From the NCBI GenBank assembly GCA_013180625.2, contig SNVD02009897.1:62001-126000 (forward strand): a stretch of 64,000 nucleotides of DNA, read 5' to 3'. Source of the DNA: Boswellia sacra. Lineage: Eukaryota; Streptophyta; Magnoliopsida; Sapindales; Burseraceae. The notes beneath the pieces are model-generated. The model saw only the letters and a list, made by a program, of their open reading frames with translations, was not told the DNA's origin and did no database searches. The translations under genes were made by a program, and so were the position numbers. Below, in pieces: positions 48,507 through 60,996 of this stretch; position 1 is the stretch's first letter, and every line of letters begins with the position of its first letter.

Positions 48507-50535
48507 CTATTTAATCACACCTTGATGGGATTCATGACATTGTCCGGGGGCTATATGGTCATGATGCATATGGCCTTCCTCTCTGTCTGCCATCATAGAC
48601 AGGGCAGGGTGTATCTCTGGGCAAGGGAATAACAGCTTCAGACGAAAAGCATCCACACCATTCAAATAGTAGCGGAAGAGGCGTTTGGCCTTAATAAACC
48701 CAAGACGACCATAAAGTGCAAGTGCTCCCTTATTTGTCACTTCCGCTTCCAATGTTACCTACAAAAAAGCATGAATCTTACGAAAGAGCAATTATGTAGC
48801 TAAGCCAAGTAGATAGAAATTAAAAATAAGTCATGATTCAGGTAAAATAAAAATAAATAAATAATAAAAGAAGAAGAAAAATACAAAAATCATTAAACCT
48901 TAACAAAAGAAGGCTATATTACTGAAATGTATTTAATTCTTCAATTACTGAACAAATAAGAAGAACAGTGGTAGTACTAGAGAGAAGGATGTGAGAAAAC
49001 ATGTGTTCTGTATGAAACATTTAACGTGCTTCCCAGTCATTAATTTTGTGGGCCTCCTTTATCCTTCAGCTAAAATAGAGACAGTCCAAAATGTTTTCTC
49101 AAAACTCATCCTAAACTTCTCTTGAATTTCAGAAATTCATTATGAAGGCCTTTTAATACAGCTTAGAGACGTCCTATGCAAGGGTCAATGATTCATCTAC
49201 CAGAAAACAGATCAGCCAATACCAATTGTAATTAAGCAGTACCACAAGTGTGGTCAATTAAAGTTACTTCCATAGTAGTGTCTACGACCACAGAAATATG
49301 TAAGTCATAAGAACGAATTTTGGGATCTTTTCTTCATATCATTCCACAAAACCTGTAGCCAGCTAATTATCTCCAAATGTGGAAGACCTGATTCATTATA
49401 AAAGAAAACACAAGCTATTGCATAGAAAAGTCAGGACAACGGTCCTTTAAAACATAGATGAGTTGTAAGTATGTCCAGAGCCAGCTGCTAACTTTCAGTG
49501 ACTACCATATTCATGTTTAAGAAAACAAACAGAAGAGCTAATTAAAGAAAATTTTCTCCACATAAGAGCCAACGAAATTCATACAGAACAACAATATAAC
49601 AATACCTAGTTTAAGTTCACTACTAAAGAACGAAAACAGAGAAGCAAGATTCTTCAATGTATTTCCCATTAACTCAATTTTTCAGTTTTCAAAAAATGTT
49701 AAAGAATAATTAACGCAAGTCACTAATTTCAAAAAGAAAAAGGAAAATACGTCTCCATTTCCTACCTTTACCAAATAGTTTTGGGGAAAAACATTCTTCC
49801 AAGCATGTAACGAGTCTTCCAATTGAATTCCACTTAACACCAAAATTTTCAAGTTCGACTGAATGCAAATTGACATGAAACATAATAAACAACCATAACT
49901 TCAAAATGCTTCCATACCTCCTCACACCCCGATTCCATCATCACTTTAATCGATCTAGTAACAAGCTCAGTCGCTACAATTCAACAAAAAGAAAACAACT
50001 CTCAAACTCCAATCCACATCAAATACAACATGGCAAATCCAAATCCAAATTCATAGCTTTCTTAAAGAGAAAATTACCAATGCCTCTTCCACGATAGGGC
50101 CTAATAACAACCAACATCGCAATGTAACCTCTGAATGTAGTTCGATGCTCTCCCATCTTACACACAACCGTTCCCACACATTTACCTTTGTGAAATGCCT
50201 AAATGTAACCCCAAAAAAGAGAAAAAAAACATAAATAGATAAATAGATAAATAAATAATCAATTAATAAAATAAGTGTTTATTTAATTAGCTCATTACAA
50301 TAGTCAATAGAAATAAAAAATGAGAAAGTACCAGGAAAGAGAGGTGGGGCCAGAGATAGACAAAGTAACGATAAGTGAAGATGGAGTAGGGCTCACTGAG
50401 CTCTTGATCGACGAGGTTCATGATCAATGGTAGATGATGCTCCCCGCTGTAGCTTACATACTCGATTTCTGATGGATCAAACTCTACTTTACTTGTCGAA
50501 ACCTGCTGCTTTCGTCCTTCGTTTTTTGCTTCCAT
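48507..50535 (-). CDS. NAA30: N-alpha-acetyltransferase 30 (NatC catalytic subunit, MAK3 homologue)
   Basis: Four exons on the minus strand: 50535-50332 (68 codons), 50198-50078, 49973-49918 and 48758-48507, all with GT-AG introns. They join in frame to 210 residues ending HESHQGVIK. The protein carries the GNAT fold: [20 protein letters not shown] and [18 protein letters not shown] (N-terminal substrate-side segment of NAA30), [20 protein letters not shown], the acetyl-CoA loop [12 protein letters not shown] (R-x-x-G-x-A), then [20 protein letters not shown] and [14 protein letters not shown]. It transfers acetyl from acetyl-CoA to N-termini such as Met-Leu/Ile/Phe in the cytosol, as part of NatC. 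The tail is His-rich (GHMHHDH). Length and motifs fit the plant family, and it is the only intact host gene here. Confidence 0.93.
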
Positions 50536-50800
50536 TTTTCAAATTCGAGTCTCTGCCTAATAATAAAATTATAAAATAAAATAAAAGTCATAGGAAAGAA
50601 AGCAGGAAATTTTAAAAAAAAAAATTAAAAATTAAAAACTAAAAACCTTAGTTTAAATTTTTGGCGACGTGATCATGTTCATCTTCGCCGGAATCAAGTC
50701 GCCGTTCAGACGAGAGGTTGCGGGCGAGCTTCCGTGTCGGGAGATGAGTGAGCTGAGAGTTGAGAGAGGGAGAACAACGGCTAGGGCCGACAAGTAAAAG
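50536..50800 (-). promoter_or_regulatory. NAA30 5' UTR with intron and promoter-proximal region
   Basis: Upstream of the ATG the minus strand shows TTATTAG|GCAGAG (acceptor at 50557-50558), then an AT-rich intron back to a CTAAG|GTTTTT donor near 50645-50647. Before that is a GC-richer leader (about 50647-50790) with no ATG-initiated long frame. A 5' UTR intron is common in plant housekeeping genes. The transcription start is not determined. Confidence 0.55.
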
Positions 50801-50923
50801 AGAGAAAGTGCATTTTAAGTTTCAAGGTACGGAGGTATCAGGTGTGGCTAGAATTATGTGAGCATGTTTAAGTTACTAATAATTGACTGCCATGTCGCTG
50901 ATTCGTGGTTTTGAAAAACGAGT

Positions 50924-50953
50924 CCGGTTCAAGTACTCATTGACTCGAACCGG
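50924..50953. other. Perfect-looking 11-bp stem hairpin
   Basis: CCGGTTCAAGT and ACTCGAACCGG are inverted with one mismatch around an 8-base loop. There is no cloverleaf, so this is not a tRNA. Confidence 0.5.
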
Positions 50954-51038
50954 AATTACTGGTACAACAGAAATCTTACTGATTTGTACCCTATTTAAGT
51001 AATTGACGTGTCAAGCAATTGATCAGGCTAGTAATATT

Positions 51039-51396
51039 TGTTGAAAATGGACTGATCGGGAGACCAGCACACACCAATTGGGTCCTGGGACGACAACATG
51101 CGATTCGACAACTGGGAAGGCTACAAGCAATTCCTTTTACTATAAATACCCCCATGTACATTGTAACTATATATACATAGTACTGAAATTATCTTATTAA
51201 TTTCACTCCATCTCTCTCATCGTTCTCTCATTTTCTACTTCCCTCGCGGCCCCACTTCACTTCTCCACCGAATGGTCCAAATCACATAACTTGCCTGACT
51301 CTTTCCTTTTTTATTACAACCTTTTGCCTAATGCCAACCTAACTCAATAGTCCAGCAGCCTCTATTTACTTATATCATAAAACATTATCAGCACGA
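51039..51396 (+). repeat. LTR plus primer site of a coding-less copia-type remnant
   Basis: Starts TGTTGAAAATGGACTGATC and ends CATAAAACA at 51384. TATAAATACCC near 51142 looks like a TATA box and transcription leader. TTATCAGCACGA follows at 51385-51396, a primer-site-like word seen after LTRs of one plant copia group. No gag or pol sequence and no second LTR were found downstream before 52577, so it is a truncated copy or a very small non-autonomous element. Confidence 0.6.
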
Positions 51397-52576
51397 TATT
51401 CTTCAGTCTTGCTTCTCTGATGTGCTTTCATCCTGCTTCCCTGGCTTTACCTGTGATAACAGTGACCGTAAAATCTGAATGTCTATTTGTTTTGGTTTAT
51501 CTATTTTATACTTTGTTCATTTATTTTTATGTTTCCTCATTAATTCTGTCTATTTGTTTTTATGCTCGTATTATTCATTTTTAAGTTTCAATATTATTGT
51601 ACTACCACCTGAAGTTGCAAAGATTAAATCGAAAATTTCAGAATTGAATATCTGGAATTGTTTGGGCATTTATTTGAGCATGCAAGGCTATTATTTCTGG
51701 AACCTACCTATTGAAAGTCAATAAGATAAAAAATTTTCAGACCTGAAGATCTGGAATTGTTTGGGAATTTATTTTGAGCATGCAACGCTTTGTTATTTTA
51801 CCTGGCCGTTGGAAGTAAAATAAATAAAAATAAAAATAAAAATTTTCAGAGACCCGAAGATCTGCAATTGGGACTTGAATTTCTTAATCCTAAAAGTTTA
51901 AAGCCTGAATTTTTAGATAATTTATATCTTAGTACTTCAATTCTCTTTTATTTAATGTATTTTCTATTCCTTTATTCAATTTTTCCCATTATTTATGTGT
52001 AATTCTCTTATACTTGAAACACAAGAAACACTACAAAACAAGGAAGGCTAACTTAAGCATTAGAAGGTTTTTGCTAGGAAATCCCTGGCTTTCCCCAATT
52101 GTGCTTTGTTTTGCTGGAATTTAAGCTGTAGAAAATGGAGAATACCTCAAGTTGATGTTTAATCTGGTTGGCATTGGTAACAGATTTGCTTCTTACTGAC
52201 TTGAACTGAATGAAGATCTATGTTGCTGGATATTATGTATTGAGTGTTTGCTAAGTTTGGTTTAAGCTGAACTTCGAGCTTTGTTACTCTTGCTTATTTG
52301 AAATTGTCTTGGATGATATAAAATAATGGAAGAATAATTGAACAGCATTTAGTATTTCATGTTTATTTTCTATTTGTTTTTACACTTCTAAGATCCATTT
52401 AATCTCCGTGTTGTTTGTGAACCTAAAATCATTGACAACATAGATATAATTTATATATGTAATCAATTATAGACTAAAAATCTCGCAATTTATTTTCTGT
52501 AAAATAATTCTAAAACCACATCATTTTCACAAACATCTATAACAAAAGTTAAAAAATAAAACCTACTAAAGGAGGA
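51397..52576. other. Remnant downstream of the 51039 LTR with short tandem repeat
   Basis: At 51630-51880 a unit of about 100 bp occurs two and a half times. Each starts near AAATTTTCAGA, followed by GAAGATCTGGAATTGTTTGGG, TTATTTGAGCATGCAA and GAAAGT-AATAA words. The rest is non-coding and AT-rich. Confidence 0.55.
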
Positions 52577-53438
52577 TGTTAGTGTCAACGTGTACTACAC
52601 TTGCATGTGCCATGCATATAATGATTTTTGGACCAACTTGTGATAAAACAAGAATATTATATTGTTTATTATTTCTAGAAGTATATTTTAGGAAGTATTT
52701 AATTCATAATAAAAATCCTCTTAGATTAAGACATTATTTAATGTATCCTAGTGAAAATAGGAGAATATTTATTTGTGTCCTAATTTCTTTAGGAGTTATT
52801 TATATCACTTCCTATTATATTTGACTTTATCTTAATAAGAGTTTGATTAGGATTTTTACAGGATTTTAAGGAGATCAATCAAGCATACCAATATATATAT
52901 CATGTTATGTTTTCATAAGGGATATATGTTGGCTGTGTGAGTTTATGTCATGGCATTCCAAGAATTAAGAGGACAACTTCAATGCAAATTGGAATGCTTC
53001 ATTGATTTGATTTATGAGTGTTTTATTCATGTATGAGAGGTTGTAATCGTGCATGAATATTTATTTAGGTCTGTCTGAGTTAGTATATACTTGAGAGAAA
53101 TTGCGAGTTAAGTGTTTATTTAATTCAGTGTCAGACGTTATGGTTATGATTTACTTAATAGTTCGTTGTTAAGTTATCTGCGACAGAGAATGAGCAGTGT
53201 TACTAGAGTTTAAGATCTTGATGAGATTTTATTTTACAAAGATTAGGTCAGTGTGTGAGAGTGAGTCAGCACTGTAAACAATCCTAAAGATTGTACAAAC
53301 CAAAACTTAGTGAATTGCAGCTCTAAAGCTGTCCGTGGATGTATGTTTTATAATTGAACCATGTAAAATCCTTCTATACCGATTAACATTACAGTATACT
53401 GTTATATTAGTTATAACTGTATACTTCCAGAACTAGCA
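52577..53438 (+). repeat. 5' LTR of copia C (862 bp)
   Basis: Starts TGTTAGTGTCAACG and ends CCAGAACTAGCA, with matching terminal TGYTAG bases. A weakly conserved primer site (CGGTATTGA) follows two bases later, and the gag ATG is at 53459. Its 3' half is related to the solo LTR at 28000-28893. Confidence 0.8.
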
Positions 53439-53458
53439 ATCGGTATTGATTTGGAAGA

Positions 53459-55047
53459 ATGGAGTTTATTCATAATGGAGGATCCGTAACACAACCACCT
53501 ATTCTTGATGATGGTAATTATCCATATTGGAAGGTAAGAATGATGATGTATATCAAATCTCTTGATGATAGGGCATAGACCAATGTGCTTAAAGGATGGA
53601 CGCCGCCAACAAAGTTGAATGCTTTTGGTGATGCTGAACCCAAACCTGAGGAGGAATGGACTAATGAAGAATACCAACGCTCAAGTTGGAACTCAAAGGC
53701 TCTTAATACAATTTTTGCTGTTGTGGACTTAAATAATTTTGGACAAATTTCAAGGTGCAATGTGGCCAAAGAAGCTTGGGACATTCTTGAGGTAAAACAT
53801 GAAGGTACTTCATTTGTTAAAAGATCTAACTTGATGAGACTAAATTCTCAATTTGAAAATTTGATGATGCATGAGGATGAGTCAATTTATGAGTTTTACT
53901 CTAAGATATGTCACATCACAAATTCTGTATACATGCTTAGCAAAACTTTCACTGATGCAGAAATTGTTAGCAAAATTATCAGATCTGTTTCAGATAAATT
54001 TCAACCTAAAATTTCAGCCATTGAGGAAGTTAAAAACACTGATGAGATGAGGGTTGATGAACTGATTGGCATTCTTCAAAACTTTGAAATTAATTAGAGT
54101 ACTAGGAAGCAAAAAGGAAAAAGCAATACATTCAATGTTAAAACTGAAAAATCCGATGATAAAAGTAATGATGAACTTGATGAAATTGATTCTAAATATA
54201 TTGCTTTTCTAACAAAAAATTATGTCAAGTTCATGAAAGAGGATTTCAGGAAAAAGAATCAAGGAAAGCCATCAAACTCAAATTAAGAAAAGTTCAAGAA
54301 ATTCAACAAGGAGAATGACAAGAAAAAATCAAAGCAACCTGATAAGAAAGGATAGATTCAGTGTTATGAATGTTCTAGTTATGGGCATATTCAATCTGAA
54401 TGTGCTAATCTCAAGAACAAGAACAAAGGCTTGACAACTACCTAGAGCGATGAATCAGAATCTAATTCGGATGATCAAGAATGCATGAGTAATTTTGTTG
54501 CATTTATAGCATCAACAGCTGATAAAGGGAAAACTCTTATGATTGACATAACAGATACTGCAGAACCAATGTTGATCATTCATATACAGAAAATGATCCA
54601 GAATACTATGAAGAGTTGCAAAAAACTTATAATGCACTCTATAGCGAATGGTTGAGTCAAAAAGAAGAAATTAAAACTTTGAAGAAGGAGATTGAAGTGC
54701 TGAAATGTCAAAAATCTTATGCTGAAAACCGTATCACAGAACTAGAGATTATTTTGACAGACAAAACAGCAAATTTTAAGAAAATCATAACTGAACTAAT
54801 TGAGAGCAAAAGATGTGTTGATCAACTCAGAATTGGGTCAACTAAACTTGATCAGGTCCTGAGTCTTGGAAGAGACAACTCCAACAAACATGGATTGACG
54901 TATACAGAAGGTAATATTGCATCCTCATCAACAACAGTGTTTGTAAAAGCTTCAATATCAGGTAAAACATTTGAACATAACTCAAAAATGTCAAGTCCTA
55001 GTTCAAAAAGCAATGAAACATTTGTTTCTCCTCTGAGCTCTTTCAAA
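53459..55047 (+). pseudogene. copia C gag, broken
   Basis: Starts MEFIHNGGSVTQPPILDDGN, then YPYWKVRMMMYIKSLDD. A TAG at 53576 stands where Trp is usual. The frame continues WTPPTKLNAFGD and the gag core (EAWDILEVKHEGTSFVKRSN, TDAEIVSKIIRSV) to a stop at 54095-54097. Further on there is an intact CCHC knuckle (CYECSSYGHIQSEC, about 54360-54400). After a frameshift, a 144-codon coiled-coil stretch (54616-55050) reads EWLSQKEEIKTLKKEIEVLK. The coding sequence is interrupted by the hAT element and continues at 60997. Confidence 0.83.
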
Positions 55048-57130
55048 TAGGGATGGCAAAAATAACCGAGTAGTCCGCGTACCGGATTTTACTCGAATTT
55101 TTCGGGGACAAATTTACCCTGATTTGTGGGGATCAAGTATAGGGACGGGTACAAAATTTGAGTTTACATCCGGGGCAGTCCGGGTGTGGTAAACACCCTC
55201 CTCGCCCTACACCCGTACCGGAAAAAATATTAAATTTTAAAAAATTAAAATTATTTATATAATAATGTAATGTCTTATAAAGTTATAATATTATTGTCAA
55301 ATCCCTAATACTTTCTGAACTCTGAACTCATACCTCTGCCTCTCTCAGTCTCTCAACAAGTCAGCCTACGATCGTTGTGCTCTTGCTGTGGCCACCTCAT
55401 CCTCTGGCTGGTCATGCCTCTCAGCCTTCGATCATCGTTCTCTCGCTGCGGCCACGTCATCCTTTCTATGGTCACGAGTCACGACTCTCAGCCTTTGAAC
55501 ACCCTTCTGTCCTTCGCCATCAGTGTAGCCAGTCGACCACCTCGTCCTCTTGATGTTGCTTGTTAGTCACCGACAGACGGCCAGATAGATCGACGCTTAG
55601 ATTTGCAGCAGGTTAGCCCATTGATTCTAGCTCATCAAATAGAATCCATGTTGAGTTTGGAATTTAAGAAAGATTAATTAATTGAACATATATCATGCCT
55701 TATATATTCAGTCTTATTTTAGTTTTTTTAAATGGAGATCGGAGAGTGCGTGAGCAAAAATAGGACAGATATTGGTTGTGGTTGATTGTGTGGTGATGGA
55801 TTATGGTTGAAGACATAGTCTTTTCCACACTTCCTATGTAATCAGAGGGTAATTGTGACTTGTGATCTATTGTTATTGATGATGATAGTGTTGAAACTTT
55901 TTGTTGAAATGGCTAGCTTGGAGACCAACAAATTGCTTAATTTTTAAAGGGTAGCTTGGTCTAGGGAGGGAGATGAAATTTTCTTGACTCTAGTCTAGCT
56001 AGAAGTTTATAAGGATGAGGTTTTGTATCCATTACCCTTGTGTTTTTGAAAGGATGCTAAGTAACCACAGTAGAAGATGGACCTACTTCCCTTTCAAGTG
56101 TCTTAAAAAGAATTGTGTTATAATTCTTAAGAAATCGGTTTGGGAAAGAATTGGAAAGGACTCAAATGATCTGTCATTTTAATAGGTAAAAATTCATTAA
56201 TTATTTACTTTTAAAATTGTGAATACTTTTGATCTGAACATTTGTTTCTCATTTTTTATATGTTTTTTTAAAATACAAATGGTTGTACTGAGTTGGTTTT
56301 TGGACTTTTGGGTTGAGTATTCAAGTTCCACCTTTAGTACTCAATGCTTGCTCTAACTGGATATGCATGTGGGATTCTTTTGCTTCCTTCAGTTTTGTAG
56401 AATCTTTCATTTATTTCAATTTCTTGCAGTCTCTTAATATTTTCATTGCAGTCAATCCTGTCTTGACTTAACTATGCCCATGCTTAACATGTAAGTTAAT
56501 CTTTCTACTTCATATGGAAGAATATCCAATTTTTATGCTCATAAGTTCAACTGTTGGTTCTGTGATGGACGTTGCTGAATGAGTGTTGCCATCATGTTAA
56601 ATTGGTGTCTTAAAGGAAATTGCTATGCCCAAGTTCTAGTTGTCAAGTGATTGGCTGTTAATTAGATTTATTCAATTATTTTGTATAGGTTGTCAAATGA
56701 ACCTATTGCAAATTTAGCATACCAAAGTTTCTAGAAGCTATTGCAAGTTTAATTTGAGGCTGCAACCTTATGCAAAAAGCTGTCTATTTTCTATATTACT
56801 AAATACTCTGCCCTATAATTATGATGGATAGGGATAGGAGGAGTTTTTGGGGCAATTTCCCCATCTGCCAGTGGAGACATAACATTATTTCTCTTGAAAG
56901 AAAAATTCATATGTAATTCATATATAAAATTCATATGTCAATGTCTAATAGGAACAAGTCCTCATTTGTTAATTAGTTATATGGCCAACAACTAGATTAT
57001 GTGAAACAGTTGTTGATGATGGATTATTTATGTGAAACTGGATCAAAAGATAATGTTAGCTAGATTATTTTATACGTGCAACCTAACTCTAAAAGTTATT
57101 ATATGAAATATTTACTTTTGTAGGATTAAA

Positions 57131-59488
57131 ATGTCTTCTTCAGCACAGCTCCCAGTTGATTCAAGTGATGCTCCAACTCATGGTGGTGAGGAGCAACATG
57201 AGTTATACAATGAATCAGATACAAATCCTAGTCTTGGTACTGAGAATGAATTGGAATCAACCACTAGTAAACAAAAGAAAGGAATAAGAAAGCCTCCACC
57301 ACCACGTAAACCAAGACAACCATCTTAGGTTTGGGAGCATTTTTAAAAAGAGACTATTAAAGACCAAGTCAAGGCTGTGTGCAACTATTGTAAGAAAAGG
57401 TTGGGTGGACATTATAGGGATAGAACTTTAAATTTGAGACAACACTATGAGAGTTGTTCTCAACGAGCACAGCAAACACTTAGGCAAACCATTTTGAAAG
57501 CCAAGAAGAAAGAAGATGGAGATATTGATCTGCAAAAATTTATTCTTGATCACTTTGACAAGAGCATTGCTAGGGAGAAGATAGCCAAGATGGTTATTAT
57601 GCATGAGTTGCCTCTTTCATTTGTAGAATATGAAGCTTTCCGGGATTTTGTGGATTATGTGCAACCATTGGTTGGCACAATGAGTAGGAATACTTTGAAA
57701 AAGGAAATTTTTAAGTTGTATGAGGTTGAGAAAAGTAAGACGGCATTGGCTCTAGAGAATTGTAGTAGTAGAGTTGTAGTCACAATAGACATGTGGACTT
57801 CTAGTAACCAAAAAAAAAGGTTACATGGTTATTACAAGCACACTTCATTGATAATTCTTGGCAATTACAAAGCCAAATTTTGAGGTAATATTACATTTTC
57901 ACAGTGTTTTCAATTGTTTACTTTTTTATATACTATGATTGTGCTCTAATTATGTTTTTTCTTATATATTTTTGTTAATTTTCTAGGTTTATATATGTGC
58001 CAAGTCCATACGGTTTTGATGTTCTTTGTTTGGCATTAATAAGATGCTTGATGGATTGGAATGTGGATCGTAGATTATCTTCTGTCACTGTTGATAACTG
58101 CTCAACAAATGATGCTATGATTAGAACGTTGGTTTCAAGATTGAATAAGGATTCATTGATATTGAAAGGGGAATTTATTCATATGAGATGTTGTGCACAC
58201 ATCTTGAACATAATTGTGAAGGATGGAATGGAAGTGGTTGTGGATGGCATTGACAAAATTAGGTAAAGTGTGTCCTTCTGGACTGGAACACCTAAAAGGA
58301 TTGAAAGATTTGAGGAGGCAGCGAGACAAATGAGAATTCCATGTAGCAGAAAATTGGTGCTTGATTGTAAAACTAGGTGGTACTCTACTTACTTGATGTT
58401 GACGACTGCATTTGTGTATAAAGAAGTTTTTTCTCGTATGAAACAGCGTGAGCCTCATTATAGTTGTTTGCCTAATGAAGCATAGTGGGCATTGGCTGCA
58501 GCTTTGTGTGACCATTTGAGCGCCTTCTACAACTTGACAAAGATCTTTTCAGGTACTAAGCACCCCACTGCTAATACTTTCTTCCCTTTGAATGGCTTGA
58601 GTCACCAAATGAGAAGATAAGGGAAATGGCTAGTAAGATGATATAGAAGTTTAAAAAATATTGGGATATTATTTATAGGGCCTTGGTTGTAGTAGTTGTG
58701 TTAGATCCTAGGTATAAGAAACTATATCTTAAGTTTTCATTGCCTAGGATCTATGGAGATGAGAATGGCAATATTCATGTGGAGAAGATTTTAGCTCTTT
58801 GTCAAAAATTGGTGGCAGAATACAAATCAAAAGTTAAATCATTACCAACAAACGCAAGTGTAGCTTTGGAAAAACAAGGTGAGTCTTCTGTTGACCCTCT
58901 ATTAGCTTTGGGAAGACTACCTAAACGTACTAAGTTAGATTCAGATTGGAAATCATTCAAAGATGTTGAAGAAGACAAAGTTGAGGAGGTGTCAGAGTTA
59001 GAATCTTACTTTAAGGAAAAAACTGTTGAGGATTCTGAAGATTTTGAAATTTTGAATTGGTGGAAGACAAATAGGGGAAAATATCCTATATTGTCTAAGA
59101 TTTTTAAGGATATCATGGCTGTCCTAGTATCTACAGTTGCCTCAGAGTCTACATTCAGTACTAGTGATAGACATAGAAGTGCACATCATAGTAGACTTCA
59201 TCCCAAAACATTGGAGGCTTTGATGTGTACCTAGTATTGGTTGTGGTCTGGATTGAGAGGTAAAAAATTTTTCAATTGTATTATTATATTATGTTGTATA
59301 TTTATATATTGTTTCACTAATAACTTTATTTCCTTGTATTTCTTATTTTAGTTGCCATCATTCCTAAACATAAGATATTTACCAGAGAAGAGGTTGTGGA
59401 AGATGATGATGGAGATGAAGATGGAATTTTAGCATCATTAACTGAAGATGATTTTGATAATGAGGATTCAATGTCTCTTTTTGATTAA
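57131..59488 (+). pseudogene. hAT transposase with BED finger and hAT dimerisation domain, broken
   Basis: An ATG at 57131 starts a Ser/Glu-rich N-terminus. After stops at 57326 and 57344 comes a BED zinc finger (AVCNYCKKRL...LRQHYESC). The RNase H-like core shows VVVTIDMWTSS and then, after a GT-AG intron (about 57882-57986), SSVTVDNCSTNDAMIRTL and MRCCAHILNIIVKDG. Stops at 58267 and 58483 and a frameshift near 58590 precede VVVLDPRYKKLYLKF. The C-terminal dimerisation domain follows (LNWWKTNRGKYPILSKIFKD, VASESTF). A last exon after an intron (59263-59350) ends EDDFDNEDSMSLFD at TAA, 59486-59488. Cut-and-paste activity is lost in this copy. Confidence 0.9.
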
Positions 59489-59496
59489 AATTTGTA

Positions 59497-59887
59497 GGGA
59501 TAATTCCAATTTGCCCCTTGAGGTTAGGTCTAAAGAATTTGAGGACCTCAGTTTTCTGAAACCTAAAATTACCCCCTAAGGTTACTGTAGCACCGTTAGA
59601 TTTAACAGAAAATGTATTAAATAGTAGCTTAACGTTTTAGAAACCATTTAGAAAAGTGTATTATAGTCTATTTTACTGCTTATTAGCGTTAAATTATTAT
59701 TTAATACATTTTTTGTTAAATCTAATATTAGCATTAAGTTATTATTTAATGCATTTTTCGTTAAATTTAATGGTTTAATACATTTTCCGTTAAATTTAAC
59801 GGTGCTAGGGGCAATCTTATATTTCAAAAAACTGAGGTGCTCAATTTTTTTTAAGTCTAACCTCAGGGGGCAAATTAGAATTATCTC
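59497..59887. mobile_element. MULE-type MITE inside the hAT element (391 bp)
   Basis: Terminal inverted repeats of about 35 bp: left GGGATAATTCCAATTTGCCCC and right GGGGCAAATTAGAATTATCTC. A perfect 9-bp AAATTTGTA duplication flanks it (59488-59496 and 59888-59896); its first base is the last base of the transposase stop codon. The centre has repeated TTAAATTTAACGG/CCGTTAAAT words. Nine-base duplications point to the Mutator superfamily. Confidence 0.88.
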
Positions 59888-59896
59888 AAATTTGTA

Positions 59897-60988
59897 TCAT
59901 GGGACTTTTTATTTGTATTAGACTTTGGGACTTTTTATTTGTATGTGACCAGTGACTTATTGAATAGCCATTCAAGTTTTAAAACTTAGAATTTAAGTTA
60001 GTATTTGTGTCTTAGTTAGCATATGTGCTTTAGTTACATTGTACTTGAGACGAGTTCAAAGCAATTAAACTTTTCATTGTTTGAGAAGTAATTTGTTCAT
60101 GTATACACAGCACGCATGCTAATATATTTTTTATTCAAACTTTCTTAAATTCAACAAATATCCAACATAATAATATTCAAAGTTTATTATAGGTGATTGC
60201 ACACGTTGAAGATATATATGTATTCTAAATAGTATTCTATAAAACAGTTAAATAGATATATGTTAATTAATTAACTAAAGTCTGTGGATAAAAGGATAAA
60301 TAAAAAAAGTAAAAATATAAAATATAAAACAAAGGGAAGTCCGAATGTCAGATATAGGAGTTGCGAAGAAAGCAAAATTACATAATCTATTTCAGCCTTC
60401 TTTTCCCCTTTTGTTCTGCTTTCTTAACTGCTCTTTCTCTTCTTGCTTTCCCATATTAGCTTAGCTTTTCATAATCTCTTCTTATAATTTTATTTTTTAT
60501 TCATAAAATTACATAGCCTAGCACTAACACCCAGGGCATTAATATTGATCCATTCCTTCTAAAGTTGCTTCAACCATGCCCTCCTCCTTTTATTATACAT
60601 TTCTAGCCAAGCCCCTTGCCATGTATATGAGCCATTTATTTTATTCATAAATTTGATAAATACTTTAACTTGCTCTTTAAAATCTGGCCAAATTATTGGG
60701 TTAGCAAAACAAGCATAATTTTGCTCTTTAAAGCACAATTAATTTACTCTTTAAAGCAACAAATTTATCTTACATTTTAGATTGAAGTATACACAAACCG
60801 AGGAAATTCAAGGAATTTTTCAGGGCAAAATCCAAGTGCGGGGAGAGAAATTACAAATCCAAGTAAACTCGCACCCGCACTTCATGCAAAATTTTCAGGG
60901 AAAATCTGGTGACTGAGGATAAAAAACATAATCTGGTCCAGGTGCGAAAATACGAAACCCGCACCCGCACCCGGATTTTGTCATCCTA
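59897..60988. other. 3' non-coding part of the hAT element
   Basis: AT-rich sequence with likely 3' UTR near the transposase, then CACCCGCACC-rich subterminal repeats from about 60830 to the right end. No gene recognised. Confidence 0.5.
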
Positions 60989-60996
60989 CTTTCAAA

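Larger units (their letters stand above)
55048..60988 (+). mobile_element. hAT transposon (Ac/RICESLEEPER-like) inside copia C
   Basis: Left end TAGGGATGGCAAAAAT and right end ATTTTGTCATCCTA are imperfect inverted repeats. A perfect 8-bp CTTTCAAA duplication flanks it (55040-55047 and 60989-60996), and the copia reading resumes across the site. Subterminal regions repeat GGGT/ACCCG-rich words (CACCCGCACC). It encodes one broken hAT transposase on the plus strand and contains a 391-bp MITE after the transposase stop codon. Confidence 0.95.

Noticed and set aside
50924..50953. Part of a tRNA gene (GGTTCAAG resembles a T-loop)
   Set aside because: The sequence forms one simple hairpin; no acceptor, D or anticodon stems can be drawn around it.
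28000..53438. The two SIRE-like LTRs as a pair bounding one element
   Set aside because: They differ too much, the sequence between them starts with no primer site or gag, and the second LTR is followed by its own gag.
54616..55050. Separate 144-residue coiled-coil gene
   Set aside because: It lies in the gag of copia C between two zinc knuckles and continues across the hAT duplication; a frameshift separates it from the gag start.
57131..57328. Independent 65-residue gene
   Set aside because: It is the N-terminus of the hAT transposase, cut off by a stop; the same frame continues into the BED finger.
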